DNA of 64,000 nucleotides from Brevundimonas sp. Root608 (lineage in GTDB: Bacteria > Pseudomonadota > Alphaproteobacteria > Caulobacterales > Caulobacteraceae). This document shows, in pieces, positions 56,869 to 64,000 of this stretch. The notes below the pieces were generated by a model. That model worked only from the letters and a program-made list of their open reading frames with translations, made no database searches and was not told the origin of the DNA. Within the stretch, counting starts at the first letter, position 1. Every line of letters begins with the position of its first letter. Location: NCBI RefSeq assembly GCF_001427825.1, contig NZ_LMGT01000005.1:124001-188000 (forward strand), in the 5' to 3' direction. Made by a program: the position numbers and the translations under genes.

Positions 56869-57927
56869 ATGCCCATCGCCACCCGCGCCTTCGCCGCCAC
56901 CTCCAGCGACGCCCCGCTGTCGCCCTTCAGCTTCGACCGGCGCGATCCGGGCCCGGACGACGTCGCCATCGAGATCAAATTCTGCGGCGTCTGCCACTCG
57001 GACCTGCACGTGGTGAAGAACGACCTGGGCAACACCACCTATCCGATCGTGCCGGGCCACGAGATCGCCGGCGTGGTGACGGCGGTGGGCGGCAACGTCG
57101 CCCGCTTCAAGGTCGGCGACCGGGTCGGCGTCGGCTGCATGGTCGACAGCTGCCGCCAGTGCAAACCCTGCCTCGAGGGCGAGGAGCAGTACTGCGTCCC
57201 CGGCATGACCCAGACCTATGGCTCGCCCGACCCCAAGGGCGCCGCCGTCGGCCAGACCATCACCCAGGGCGGCTACGCCACCGCCATCGTGGTCGACCAG
57301 AACTATGTCGTGACCATCCCCGACAGCATCCCGCTGGAGGCCGCCGCGCCGCTGCTGTGCGCCGGGATCACCACCTATTCGCCGCTGAGGCACTGGAAGG
57401 TCGGGCCGGGCTCGAAGGTCGCCGTGATCGGCCTCGGCGGTCTCGGCCACATGGCGGTCAAACAGGCGGCGGCCATGGGGGCCGAGGTCACCGTGCTGTC
57501 GACCTCGGACCGCAAGAAGGCCGACGCGGAGCGGATGGGGGCGAAGCATTTCCTCATCAACTCGGACAAGGCGGCGATGAAGGCGGCGGGCGAGCGCTTC
57601 GACCTGATCATCAACACCGTCTCGGCCACGCACGAGATCGCCAGCCATGTGCAGCTGCTGGCCAGGGACGGGACCATGGTCATGCTGGGCCTGACCACCG
57701 AGGGCCTGCCGGTCTACGCCATGGGCCTGTTGTGGCGGCGGCGCTCGGTGGCCGGCTCGCTGATCGGCGGCATCCGCGAGACCCAGGAGATGCTCGACTT
57801 CTGCGCCGAACACGGCCTGGCCTGCGACATCGAGGTGATCGCCCCGGACCAGATCAACGAGGCCTATGCGCGACTGCAGAAGTCCGACGTGCGTTATCGC
57901 TTCGTGCTGGACATGGCGCGGATCTGA
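56869..57927 (+). CDS. NADP-dependent alcohol dehydrogenase (YahK/cinnamyl type)
   Basis: 352 aa. It reduces aldehydes with NADPH. Catalytic zinc Cys/His in FCGVCHSDLH and VPGHEIAGVV, structural zinc lobe CMVDSCRQCKPCLEGEEQYC, and the cofactor fold GLGGLGHMAVKQAAAMGAEV. STSDRKK after the second strand fits NADP preference. It differs from the dehydrogenase at 15 kb. A hairpin lies right after its stop. Confidence 0.93.
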   Translation: MPIATRAFAATSSDAPLSPFSFDRRDPGPDDVAIEIKFCGVCHSDLHVVKNDLGNTTYPIVPGHEIAGVVTAVGGNVARFKVGDRVGVGCMVDSCRQCKPCLEGEEQYCVPGMTQTYGSPDPKGAAVGQTITQGGYATAIVVDQNYVVTIPDSIPLEAAAPLLCAGITTYSPLRHWKVGPGSKVAVIGLGGLGHMAVKQAAAMGAEVTVLSTSDRKKADAERMGAKHFLINSDKAAMKAAGERFDLIINTVSATHEIASHVQLLARDGTMVMLGLTTEGLPVYAMGLLWRRRSVAGSLIGGIRETQEMLDFCAEHGLACDIEVIAPDQINEAYARLQKSDVRYRFVLDMARI

Positions 57928-57932
57928 GACGA

Positions 57933-57963
57933 GGGGGAAGGGTCGACCCTCGAACCTTCCCCC
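57933..57963 (+). terminator. Hairpin after the alcohol dehydrogenase gene
   Basis: A 9-bp stem GGGGGAAGG/CCTTCCCCC (57933-57941 with 57955-57963) encloses GGTCGACC. It begins 6 bp after the stop codon. No T run follows. Confidence 0.5.
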
Positions 57964-58025
57964 GCTACACCTGTTCCTGAACAGGCGCCGCGTCAGACGG
58001 CGCCATCAGGGACAAGGAAACGCAC

Positions 58026-58751
58026 ATGGCACGAGTGGCTCTGGTCACGGGTGGGACCCGCGGCATCGGCAAGGCGATCGTCCAGCGGCTGAAGGAAGAC
58101 GGCATGTCCGTCGCCGCCGGCTATTCCGGCAATGTCGAGGCGGCCGAGGCGACGGCGAAGGAACTGGGCGTCACCATCGTCAAGGGCAACGTCGGCTCGT
58201 TCGACGACTGCGCCCGCGCTGTGAAGGAGATCGAGGACCAGCTCGGGCCGATCGACGTGCTCGTGAACAACGCCGGCATCACCCGCGACGGCTTCTTCCA
58301 CAAGATGAGCGCCGACCAGTGGTCCGACGTGATCCGGGTCAACATGGACAGCGTCTTCAACATGACGCGCCAGGTCATAAACGGCATGCGCGACCGGGGT
58401 TTCGGGCGCATCGTCAACATCAGCTCGATCAACGGGCAGAAGGGCCAGATCGGCCAGACCAACTATTCAGCCGCCAAGGCCGGCATGATCGGCTTCACCA
58501 AGGCCCTGGCGCTGGAGAATGCGCGCAAGGGCGTGACGGTGAACTGCATCGCCCCCGGCTATATCGACACCGAGATGGTCGGAGCCATGGACGAGAAGGT
58601 CCTGGCCGGAATCATCGCCCAGATCCCGGTCGGAAGGCTCGGAAAAGGCGAGGAAATCGCCGATATGGTGTCATGGCTGTCGGGCGAACGTGCCGGATAT
58701 GTCACAGGCTGCACCCTGTCGCTGAACGGGGGTCAGTATCTGGTCGGCTGA
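58026..58751 (+). CDS. phaB: Acetoacetyl-CoA reductase PhaB
   Basis: 241 aa short-chain dehydrogenase. It reduces acetoacetyl-CoA to (R)-3-hydroxybutyryl-CoA for polyhydroxybutyrate. The cofactor motif GGTRGIGKAI, catalytic NNAGITRD, Ser in NISSINGQKGQIGQ and Tyr/Lys in TNYSAAKAG are present, with a PhaB-like C-terminus. AAGGAA precedes the ATG. phaA and phaC are not nearby, so a FabG-like role is possible but less likely. Confidence 0.88.
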   Translation: MARVALVTGGTRGIGKAIVQRLKEDGMSVAAGYSGNVEAAEATAKELGVTIVKGNVGSFDDCARAVKEIEDQLGPIDVLVNNAGITRDGFFHKMSADQWSDVIRVNMDSVFNMTRQVINGMRDRGFGRIVNISSINGQKGQIGQTNYSAAKAGMIGFTKALALENARKGVTVNCIAPGYIDTEMVGAMDEKVLAGIIAQIPVGRLGKGEEIADMVSWLSGERAGYVTGCTLSLNGGQYLVG

Positions 58752-58799
58752 TCGGGGCCTGCCCAAAATCCGCCGCGCCGGCGCTTCACCACTTCCGTC

Positions 58800-59615
58800 A
58801 TGGAGTTGACGGCAGGGTCCAGAACGGCGCGAACGCCGCTTCCGGCCGCGATGGCGATCGCCCTCGCGACGGCGGCGTTGTCCTTTGCGTCCACGGCCTC
58901 CGAAGCCCAGGCCCAGATCCGCGGCAACGCCCAGGCCGAGCAGAGCCAGTCCCTCCGCAACAGCGGGGGGACCTCGCGGACCCTGCCGCCCACGGGCCGC
59001 TATGTCGCGGAATCCGGTGAAGCCTTCATCCTCGACCGTTCGGGCCAGCGGCCCCTGCTGCGCTTCGACCGGCGCGACGAGACCTGGGTGCTGCGCCCGA
59101 CCGCCGCCCCGCGCGGCGACGTCATCTATCGCAACGACGCGGGCGACCAGTTGCTGCGGGTCACGCCCGGCGGCGGCATGACCGTCTATACGCCGCGTGC
59201 GCCCGGCGGATCGCCGGCCTCGCTGTCCGGCCCGGCCGCCAGCCTGTCGCCGCCGACCCTCGGCCCGGCCCAGATGTTTCAGCTGATGACCCGGCGCAGC
59301 GCCATGCTGAGCCAGGCCCTGGGGCGGCTGATCGAGATCAATGTCGACACCGACGGCGCCGCCGAAAGCCTGACCGTCGAAGCCCTCATCCTGTCGACCG
59401 ACGCGGCCCTGCGCATCGCCCGCTCGCCGTCGGCGCGGTCGTCGCTGGACCGGCTGCGCAGCATCACCATCGTCGATGGTCCCCGCGCCTCGGTGACCTA
59501 TGCCAGGGGCGATCTCCGCATCGTGGTGGCGCCCGTCCAGGGCGTGGCGGGCCGGCCCTCTTCGGCGCGGGTGATCGACGCCTTCCTGACCCCCGCGCCG
59601 CCGCCCCGGCGCTAG
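58800..59615 (+). CDS. Exported protein, DUF4908-like
   Basis: 271 aa. A long hydrophobic signal (about 15-38) ends SEAQAQ. The mature part has GEAFILDRSGQRPLLRFD, DVIYRNDAGDQLLRVTPGGG and a helical C-terminal half. The pattern recalls the alphaproteobacterial DUF4908 family; no function is known. It ends six bases from the convergent gloB stop. Confidence 0.6.
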   Translation: MELTAGSRTARTPLPAAMAIALATAALSFASTASEAQAQIRGNAQAEQSQSLRNSGGTSRTLPPTGRYVAESGEAFILDRSGQRPLLRFDRRDETWVLRPTAAPRGDVIYRNDAGDQLLRVTPGGGMTVYTPRAPGGSPASLSGPAASLSPPTLGPAQMFQLMTRRSAMLSQALGRLIEINVDTDGAAESLTVEALILSTDAALRIARSPSARSSLDRLRSITIVDGPRASVTYARGDLRIVVAPVQGVAGRPSSARVIDAFLTPAPPPRR

Positions 59616-59621
59616 GCGCGT

Positions 59622-60350
59622 CTAGCCGGTGAAGACATCCTTCGCCGCCCGGCGGGCGGCGAATTCGGCGGCATGGGTCGCGCGCATGAAGGGATTGAAC
59701 GCCTTCTCCAGACCGATCGTGGTCGGAACCGTCGCCTCGCCCCGTTCCCGCATCGCGAAGATTTCCCCCGCCCGCGCGATCATTTCCGGCCGATCGTCGA
59801 GGCTCAGGGCGAAGCGGGCGTTGGCGGCGGTGTATTCATGGGCGCACCAGACCACGGTCTCGTCCGGCCAGGCAGCGAGGGCCTGCAGGCTGGCGTGCAT
59901 CTGCTCCGGCGTCCCTTCGAACAGCCGGCCGCAGCCGAGGTTGAACAGCACGTCGCCGACGAAGGCCTGGGCGTCCGCGGCCGAGCGATAGACGATATGG
60001 CCGAGGGTGTGGCCCGGCGCGTCGGTCACCTCCAGCACGGTCTGGCCCAGCCTCACCGTGTCGCCGCCGGCGACGATGCGGTCGATCGGCGCGGCCTTGC
60101 GCACCTCTTCGGGCCCGACGATCTCGCAGCCGGTTTCGGCCTTGAGCCGGGCGTTGCCCTGGGTGTGGTCGGGGTGCCAGTGGGTGTTCAGGATCAGGTC
60201 CAGCCGCCCCCAGCCCGATCGCTCCAGCGCCTCCAGAATGACGGCGGCGTCCGGCGTGTCGATCGTCGCGACCGCGCCGGTGGCTGCGTCGCGGACCAGC
60301 AGGCCGTAGTTGTCGTTCAGGCAGGGAAAGAGGCGCACGTCGAGGGTCAT
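59622..60350 (-). CDS. gloB: Hydroxyacylglutathione hydrolase (glyoxalase II)
   Basis: 242 aa metallo-beta-lactamase-fold enzyme that splits S-lactoylglutathione. The binuclear site is NTHWHPDHTQGN, with DAPGHTLGHIVY and FVGDVLFNLGCGRLFEGTPEQ. Near the C-terminus are HEYTAANARFAL and the substrate-binding Lys/Arg segment. It works downstream of glutathione made by gshA (53 kb). Full length. Confidence 0.95.
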   Translation of the reverse strand: MTLDVRLFPCLNDNYGLLVRDAATGAVATIDTPDAAVILEALERSGWGRLDLILNTHWHPDHTQGNARLKAETGCEIVGPEEVRKAAPIDRIVAGGDTVRLGQTVLEVTDAPGHTLGHIVYRSAADAQAFVGDVLFNLGCGRLFEGTPEQMHASLQALAAWPDETVVWCAHEYTAANARFALSLDDRPEMIARAGEIFAMRERGEATVPTTIGLEKAFNPFMRATHAAEFAARRAAKDVFTG

Positions 60351-60395
60351 GCGCCTATCCTAGCAGCCCGCCCCGACCCGGCCTATGCTGGCTCC

Positions 60396-61160
60396 ATGCG
60401 GCGCAGCATCGAGGACCTTCGCATCTTCTACGGCGAGCCGGCCGGCGCCCTGGCGCGCCGTCTGCTGGCCCGGCGTCTGGAGGACGCCTGGGGCGAGGCG
60501 GCCAACAGCGACGTCCTGGGTCTGGGTTACGCCACCCCGTGGCTGGACGCCTTCGTCGGGGCCCGCCGGGTGGTCGCGGCCATGCCGGGCGGTCAGGGAG
60601 TCGAGCTGTGGCCATCGGTGGGCAAGAACCGGACGCTGCTGGTCGACGACCGCCGTCTGCCCTTCGCCGCCGGATCGTTTGACCGCATCCTGGTCGTCCA
60701 CGCCCTTGAGGAAGCCGACGACGCCCAGGCCCTGATGGCCGAGGCCGTGCGCGCCCTGTCGCCGGCAGGGCGGATCATCCTGGTCGCAGCCGCGCGGGGC
60801 GGCCTCTGGGCGCGGGCCGAGACCACGCCGTTCGGACATGGGCGACCCTTCACCCGCGGCCAGCTGGAGCGGCTGGTCCGGGCAGCCGGTCTCGAACCGA
60901 CCGCCTGGTCGCAGACGCTGTATGTGCCGCCCTGGGGGCCGCTGCTGCCGCTGGCCGACGGCTTTGAACAGGTCGGCAAGCGCATCATGCCGGGCGCGGC
61001 GGGAGTCATCCTGCTGGAGGCGACGCGTCGGGAATACGCCCGTATCCGGCCCGGAGGGGCGGTGGCGACCGCGCCGGTGAGGACGCCCGCCCTCCAGCCC
61101 CGGCCTGCGAACCGGTCGGGGACCGGCGATGATCTGGCGGGAACGGCCAAACGCCCTTAA
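60396..61160 (+). CDS. SAM-dependent methyltransferase (class I)
   Basis: 254 aa. The fold is recognisable from DVLGLGYATPWLDAFVGARR (motif I variant), LPFAAGSFDRILVVHALEEA (motif II) and ALSPAGRIILVAA (motif III). The C-terminus is long and Ala/Pro/Arg-rich. The acceptor is unknown. It is read divergently from gloB, 45 bp away, and 9 bp before the histidine phosphatase gene, suggesting an operon through pyrD. Confidence 0.85.
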   Translation: MRRSIEDLRIFYGEPAGALARRLLARRLEDAWGEAANSDVLGLGYATPWLDAFVGARRVVAAMPGGQGVELWPSVGKNRTLLVDDRRLPFAAGSFDRILVVHALEEADDAQALMAEAVRALSPAGRIILVAAARGGLWARAETTPFGHGRPFTRGQLERLVRAAGLEPTAWSQTLYVPPWGPLLPLADGFEQVGKRIMPGAAGVILLEATRREYARIRPGGAVATAPVRTPALQPRPANRSGTGDDLAGTAKRP

Positions 61161-61169
61161 AGGCGGGCC

Positions 61170-61673
61170 ATGCAGCGACTGATCCTGATGCGACACGCCG
61201 AGGCCGAACGGGCCGCCAGCTCCGGTCGGGACCGCGACCGCGCCCTGTCCGTGCGGGGCCGGCAGGACGCCGCCGCCATGGGCCGGGCCCTGGCCGCGCG
61301 GGGCATGAGGCCCGATCTGGCGCTGGTGTCGCCCGCGCTGCGCACCCGCCAGACCTGGGATCTGCTGCACGACGCCTTCGGCGACGTCCAGGTGCGCGAG
61401 GACGAGGCGCAGTATAATGGCGGCGCCCACGCCCTGCGCCTTCTGGTCGAGGCCGCCGAGGACGAGGCCGGCTGCCTGATGGTGGTGGCGCACAATCCCG
61501 GCGTTCATCTGCTGGCCGTCGAATATCTGGTCGAAAGCGCGGCGTCGCCGTCGGTTCTGGACCGCATGAGCGGCGGGTTTCCGCCGGGCTCCGCCGCCAT
61601 CTTCACCGTGGATGTCGCCGGCCGTTGCGCCTTCGAGGGCTTCCTGCAGCCCCGCGACCTGGGCGGCCTGTGA
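61170..61673 (+). CDS. Histidine phosphatase family protein (SixA-like)
   Basis: 167 aa. The catalytic motif LILMRHAEAER is at the start, with Arg in ALRTRQTWDLL and the second catalytic His in MVVAHNPGVHLLAVEYL. SixA-type enzymes remove phosphate from phosphohistidine proteins. Its TGA overlaps the GTG of the DUF952 gene. Confidence 0.88.
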   Translation: MQRLILMRHAEAERAASSGRDRDRALSVRGRQDAAAMGRALAARGMRPDLALVSPALRTRQTWDLLHDAFGDVQVREDEAQYNGGAHALRLLVEAAEDEAGCLMVVAHNPGVHLLAVEYLVESAASPSVLDRMSGGFPPGSAAIFTVDVAGRCAFEGFLQPRDLGGL

Positions 61674-62026
61674 GCGGCGTCGCCTACAAGCTGGTCGACA
61701 GGGCCGAGTGGACGGCCGCGCGCGAGGCCGGGAGCTACGCCGGTTCGGCCGTCGATCGGGCGGACGGCTACATCCATCTGTCGAGCGCAGAACAACTGCC
61801 CGAGACGGCGCGCCGACACTATGCGGGTCGGACCGACCTGATGCTGGTCGCCGTGGACCTGCGGGCTGTTGGCGACGATCTGAGGTGGGAGGCGTCGCGC
61901 GGCGGGGCCCTGTTTCCCCATCTTCACGCCCCGCTTCCGGTCGCCGCCGCGACGGACGAGCGCGGCCTGTCGGTCGACGACCATGGCGTCATGCGTTTCG
62001 ACGACGGAGCTGTCGGATGGCCCTGA
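61670..62026 (+). CDS. DUF952 family protein
   Basis: 118 aa. The signature is YKLVDRAEW, the segment from residue about 24 on reading SAVDRADGYIHLSSAEQLPE, then LMLVAVDLRAVGDDLRWE and GALFPHLHAPLP. Function is unknown. GTG 61670 overlaps the preceding stop (GTGA). Its 3' end overlaps pyrD by 10 bp. Confidence 0.85.
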   Translation: MSGVAYKLVDRAEWTAAREAGSYAGSAVDRADGYIHLSSAEQLPETARRHYAGRTDLMLVAVDLRAVGDDLRWEASRGGALFPHLHAPLPVAAATDERGLSVDDHGVMRFDDGAVGWP

Positions 62027-63054
62027 GCGACCTCGGCGCCGCCCTGCTGCGACGGCTGGATCCCGAGGTCGCGCACGGTCTGGCGATCCGCGCCCTTCAG
62101 ATCGCGCCCCTGCCGGCGCCGCCCGCCGACGACCCCATTCTGAAGACCCGTCTGGCGGGGCTCGAACTGCTGAACCCGGTCGGCCTCGCGGCCGGTCTGG
62201 ACAAGAACGGCGAGGCCCTGCGAGGGCTGGCGCGCCTCGGCTTCGGTTTCGTGGAGTGCGGCTCGGTCACCCCGCGGCCACAGGCCGGCAACCCGAAGCC
62301 GCGCCTGTTCCGCCTCTCGGAAGACCGCGCCATCATCAACCGGATGGGGTTCAACAACGCGGGCCTCGAGGCCTTTGCCGCCCGCCTGGCGAATCGCCCG
62401 CGCACGGTGGTCGTCGGCGCCAATCTCGGGGCCAACAAGGACACGGACGACAAGGCGGCCGACTATGTCACGGGTCTGAGGCGCCTGCGCGGCCTCAGCG
62501 ACTATGTCACGGTCAACGTCTCCTCGCCCAACACGCCGGGACTGCGCGCTCTCCAGGGCCGGGCGGCGCTGGACGACCTGCTGGGCCGATTGAACGAGGC
62601 CCGGGCCGGCGATCCGACGCCGGTTTTCCTCAAGATCGCGCCCGACCTGACGCCTGACGAGATCGCCCTGATCGTCGAGGCCAGCCTGGACCACGGCATC
62701 GACGGCCTGATCGTCGCCAACACCACCCTGGATCGGCCCGACAGCCTGCGCTCGCCGGACCGCGGCGAAGCGGGCGGCCTGTCCGGCGCGCCCCTGAAGG
62801 CCCGCGCCATGAAGGCGCTGCGCGCCGCGGCGACGGCGTCGGCCGGACGCCTGCCCCTGATCGCGGTCGGCGGGATCGATTCCGGGGCCGAGGCCTACGC
62901 CCGGATCCGCGCCGGCGCTTCGGCCGTCCAGCTCTATTCGGCCCTGATATACGACGGCCCGGGGCTCGTCGCGCGGATCAAACGGGACCTCGCCGCCCGC
63001 CTGCGCGCCGACGGATTTTCGACGGTGTCCGAGGCCGTTTCAGCGGCCCGTTGA
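62017..63054 (+). CDS. pyrD: Dihydroorotate dehydrogenase (quinone), class 2
   Basis: 345 aa. It oxidises dihydroorotate to orotate in pyrimidine synthesis, feeding electrons to quinones. The N-terminal helix (ALLRRLDPEVAHGLAIRALQ) marks class 2. The FMN site includes GLAAGLDKNGEAL, GSVTPRPQAGNPKPRLFRL and RMGFNNAG, with catalytic Ser in VNVSSPNTPGLR and IAVGGIDSGAEAYARIRAGA at the phosphate site. ATG 62017 lies inside the DUF952 gene. Confidence 0.96.
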   Translation: MALSDLGAALLRRLDPEVAHGLAIRALQIAPLPAPPADDPILKTRLAGLELLNPVGLAAGLDKNGEALRGLARLGFGFVECGSVTPRPQAGNPKPRLFRLSEDRAIINRMGFNNAGLEAFAARLANRPRTVVVGANLGANKDTDDKAADYVTGLRRLRGLSDYVTVNVSSPNTPGLRALQGRAALDDLLGRLNEARAGDPTPVFLKIAPDLTPDEIALIVEASLDHGIDGLIVANTTLDRPDSLRSPDRGEAGGLSGAPLKARAMKALRAAATASAGRLPLIAVGGIDSGAEAYARIRAGASAVQLYSALIYDGPGLVARIKRDLAARLRADGFSTVSEAVSAAR

Positions 63055-63119
63055 CGGAGCGTTAGGGCAACGCGGGCATAGTGCGCGCACGGGCGAAACC
63101 GCCTTGTTCGGGGAACCGC

Positions 63120-64000
63120 ATGGCGATCGCCAAAGTCGATACGCAGGCCTCAAATCCCGCACCGGCGGACGACTGGGCGATGGCGATCCGTCAGCGGCGC
63201 AAGGCGTTGCTGCAGCGGCTCGGCATGTCCGCGGCCAGCGCCCTGATCTTCAGCCCGCTGCTCGGCTGGCCGTTGAGCGTCGGCTGGGTCGTCGGCTATT
63301 TCATCATCCAGGCTCTCGATCTGTGGATTTTCGGCCCGATCAACAGCGGCCGGACAAACCGTCTGCAAGGCCTGCGCGGGATCGCCGGGTGGCTCATACT
63401 GACCGTCAACGCCGGCTATTTCGGCAGCCTGTCGGTTCCGTTGTGGCTCGCGGGCGGCCCGATGGGCGGCATCTGCGCCGCCCTGCTGTTGTCCGCCGGC
63501 GCCATTTATTCGGTGATCAACGCTCCCCGGTCGAAGTCCGTCATGCTGCTGACCGCTTCGTTCCAGTTTCTCTATCTGTCGGCGACGCCGGTCTTCATGG
63601 CGATCTATGGCGCGTCAACGGGCTTCGTGACCGCAGCGGCCATCGCCGTGGGCGTCTTCATCACCTACTGCCTGTCGACCTGGCAGCGCATGAACGAGGC
63701 GCGCCTGGCGGAAAGCGCGGCGCGGATCGAGGCCGACCAGAAGCGATCGGACGCCGAACGCATCATGGAGGGCCGCAGCGCCTTCCTGGCCGCCATCGGC
63801 CACGATCTTCGCACCCCCATCAGCGCCATCCTGACCGGTGCGGCCGAACTGGAGCGCGGCGCGACCGACGCCTCCGCGCGGTCACAGGCCCATCTGATCA
63901 CGGACGCCGGCTTCATGATGAAGGCCCTGCTGGACGATCTTCTGGATCACGCCAAGCTGGACGCCGGACACATGACGGTGGACCAGGTCGACTTCGATCT
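63120..64000 (+). CDS. Membrane sensor histidine kinase, 3' end cut by window edge
   Basis: The first 293 residues are visible and the frame is open at base 64000. Five to six membrane helices fill about 30-185 (LIFSPLLGWPLSVGWVVGYF, WLILTVNAGYFGSLSVPLWL). A coiled coil (about 187-215) leads to the HisKA box FLAAIGHDLRTPISAILTGA, His about 227. The ATPase part and any receiver lie outside. ATG 63120 is the likely start, 65 bp after pyrD. Confidence 0.88.
   Translation, partial: MAIAKVDTQASNPAPADDWAMAIRQRRKALLQRLGMSAASALIFSPLLGWPLSVGWVVGYFIIQALDLWIFGPINSGRTNRLQGLRGIAGWLILTVNAGYFGSLSVPLWLAGGPMGGICAALLLSAGAIYSVINAPRSKSVMLLTASFQFLYLSATPVFMAIYGASTGFVTAAAIAVGVFITYCLSTWQRMNEARLAESAARIEADQKRSDAERIMEGRSAFLAAIGHDLRTPISAILTGAAELERGATDASARSQAHLITDAGFMMKALLDDLLDHAKLDAGHMTVDQVDFD

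Overview
The window is a stretch of a high-GC (by eye about 70%) alphaproteobacterial chromosome, most likely from the Caulobacterales and Brevundimonas-like. This is inferred from the complete tol-pal cluster followed by tilS and preceded by a ybgC-ruvABC block, the TonB-dependent receptor, and small lineage families (CC_3452-like, DUF4908-like, DUF2256). I found no rRNA, tRNA, CRISPR array, insertion sequence or prophage. One short block (about 31.8-34.9 kb) is clearly AT-richer and looks horizontally acquired.

Layout. 1-7.3 kb, minus strand: ybgC, tolQ, tolR, tolA, tolB, pal, cpoB and tilS, the trans-envelope Tol-Pal machine that couples outer-membrane constriction to division, with tilS running off the left edge and carrying an in-frame palindromic repeat. 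7.4-9.8 kb: ruvC-ruvA-ruvB (Holliday junction processing), split by an inverted pair of 23-bp repeats. 9.8-11.3 kb: two tandem MgtC/SapB membrane proteins. 11.4-16.9 kb: an M20 peptidase with an unusual N-terminal extension, yebC, a thioesterase, a zinc alcohol dehydrogenase and an SseB-like protein. Two 40-bp hairpin elements lie just upstream of yebC and of the thioesterase gene. 17-24.2 kb: envelope and exported proteins (OmpA-like lipoprotein, TonB-like protein, NYN RNase, fasciclin, a triple-repeat exported protein, an LVIVD beta-propeller, DUF305). 24.4-27.7 kb: a large beta-propeller/amidohydrolase fusion.

27.7-31 kb: a double-domain KaiC-like ATPase translationally coupled to a hybrid histidine kinase with an N-terminal degenerate receiver, a signalling pair resembling the parts list of KaiC-output systems. 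31.8-34.9 kb: a restriction-modification-type island with a C5-cytosine methyltransferase, a divergent Vsr mismatch endonuclease and a frameshifted HNH nuclease gene. 34.9-45.6 kb: lepA, an RND efflux pair, a TonB-dependent receptor and nhaA.

45.8-64 kb: selO, a DoxX-like protein, a 56-aa DUF2256 gene, a MerR regulator with two acyl-CoA dehydrogenases, rsmE, a small potassium-channel-like protein, gshA, a TetR regulator divergent from a small exported protein, DUF72, an alcohol dehydrogenase, phaB, gloB, a methyltransferase, a histidine phosphatase, DUF952, pyrD and the start of a membrane histidine kinase. Four convergent gene pairs end in a shared CTAG, in which both stop codons overlap.
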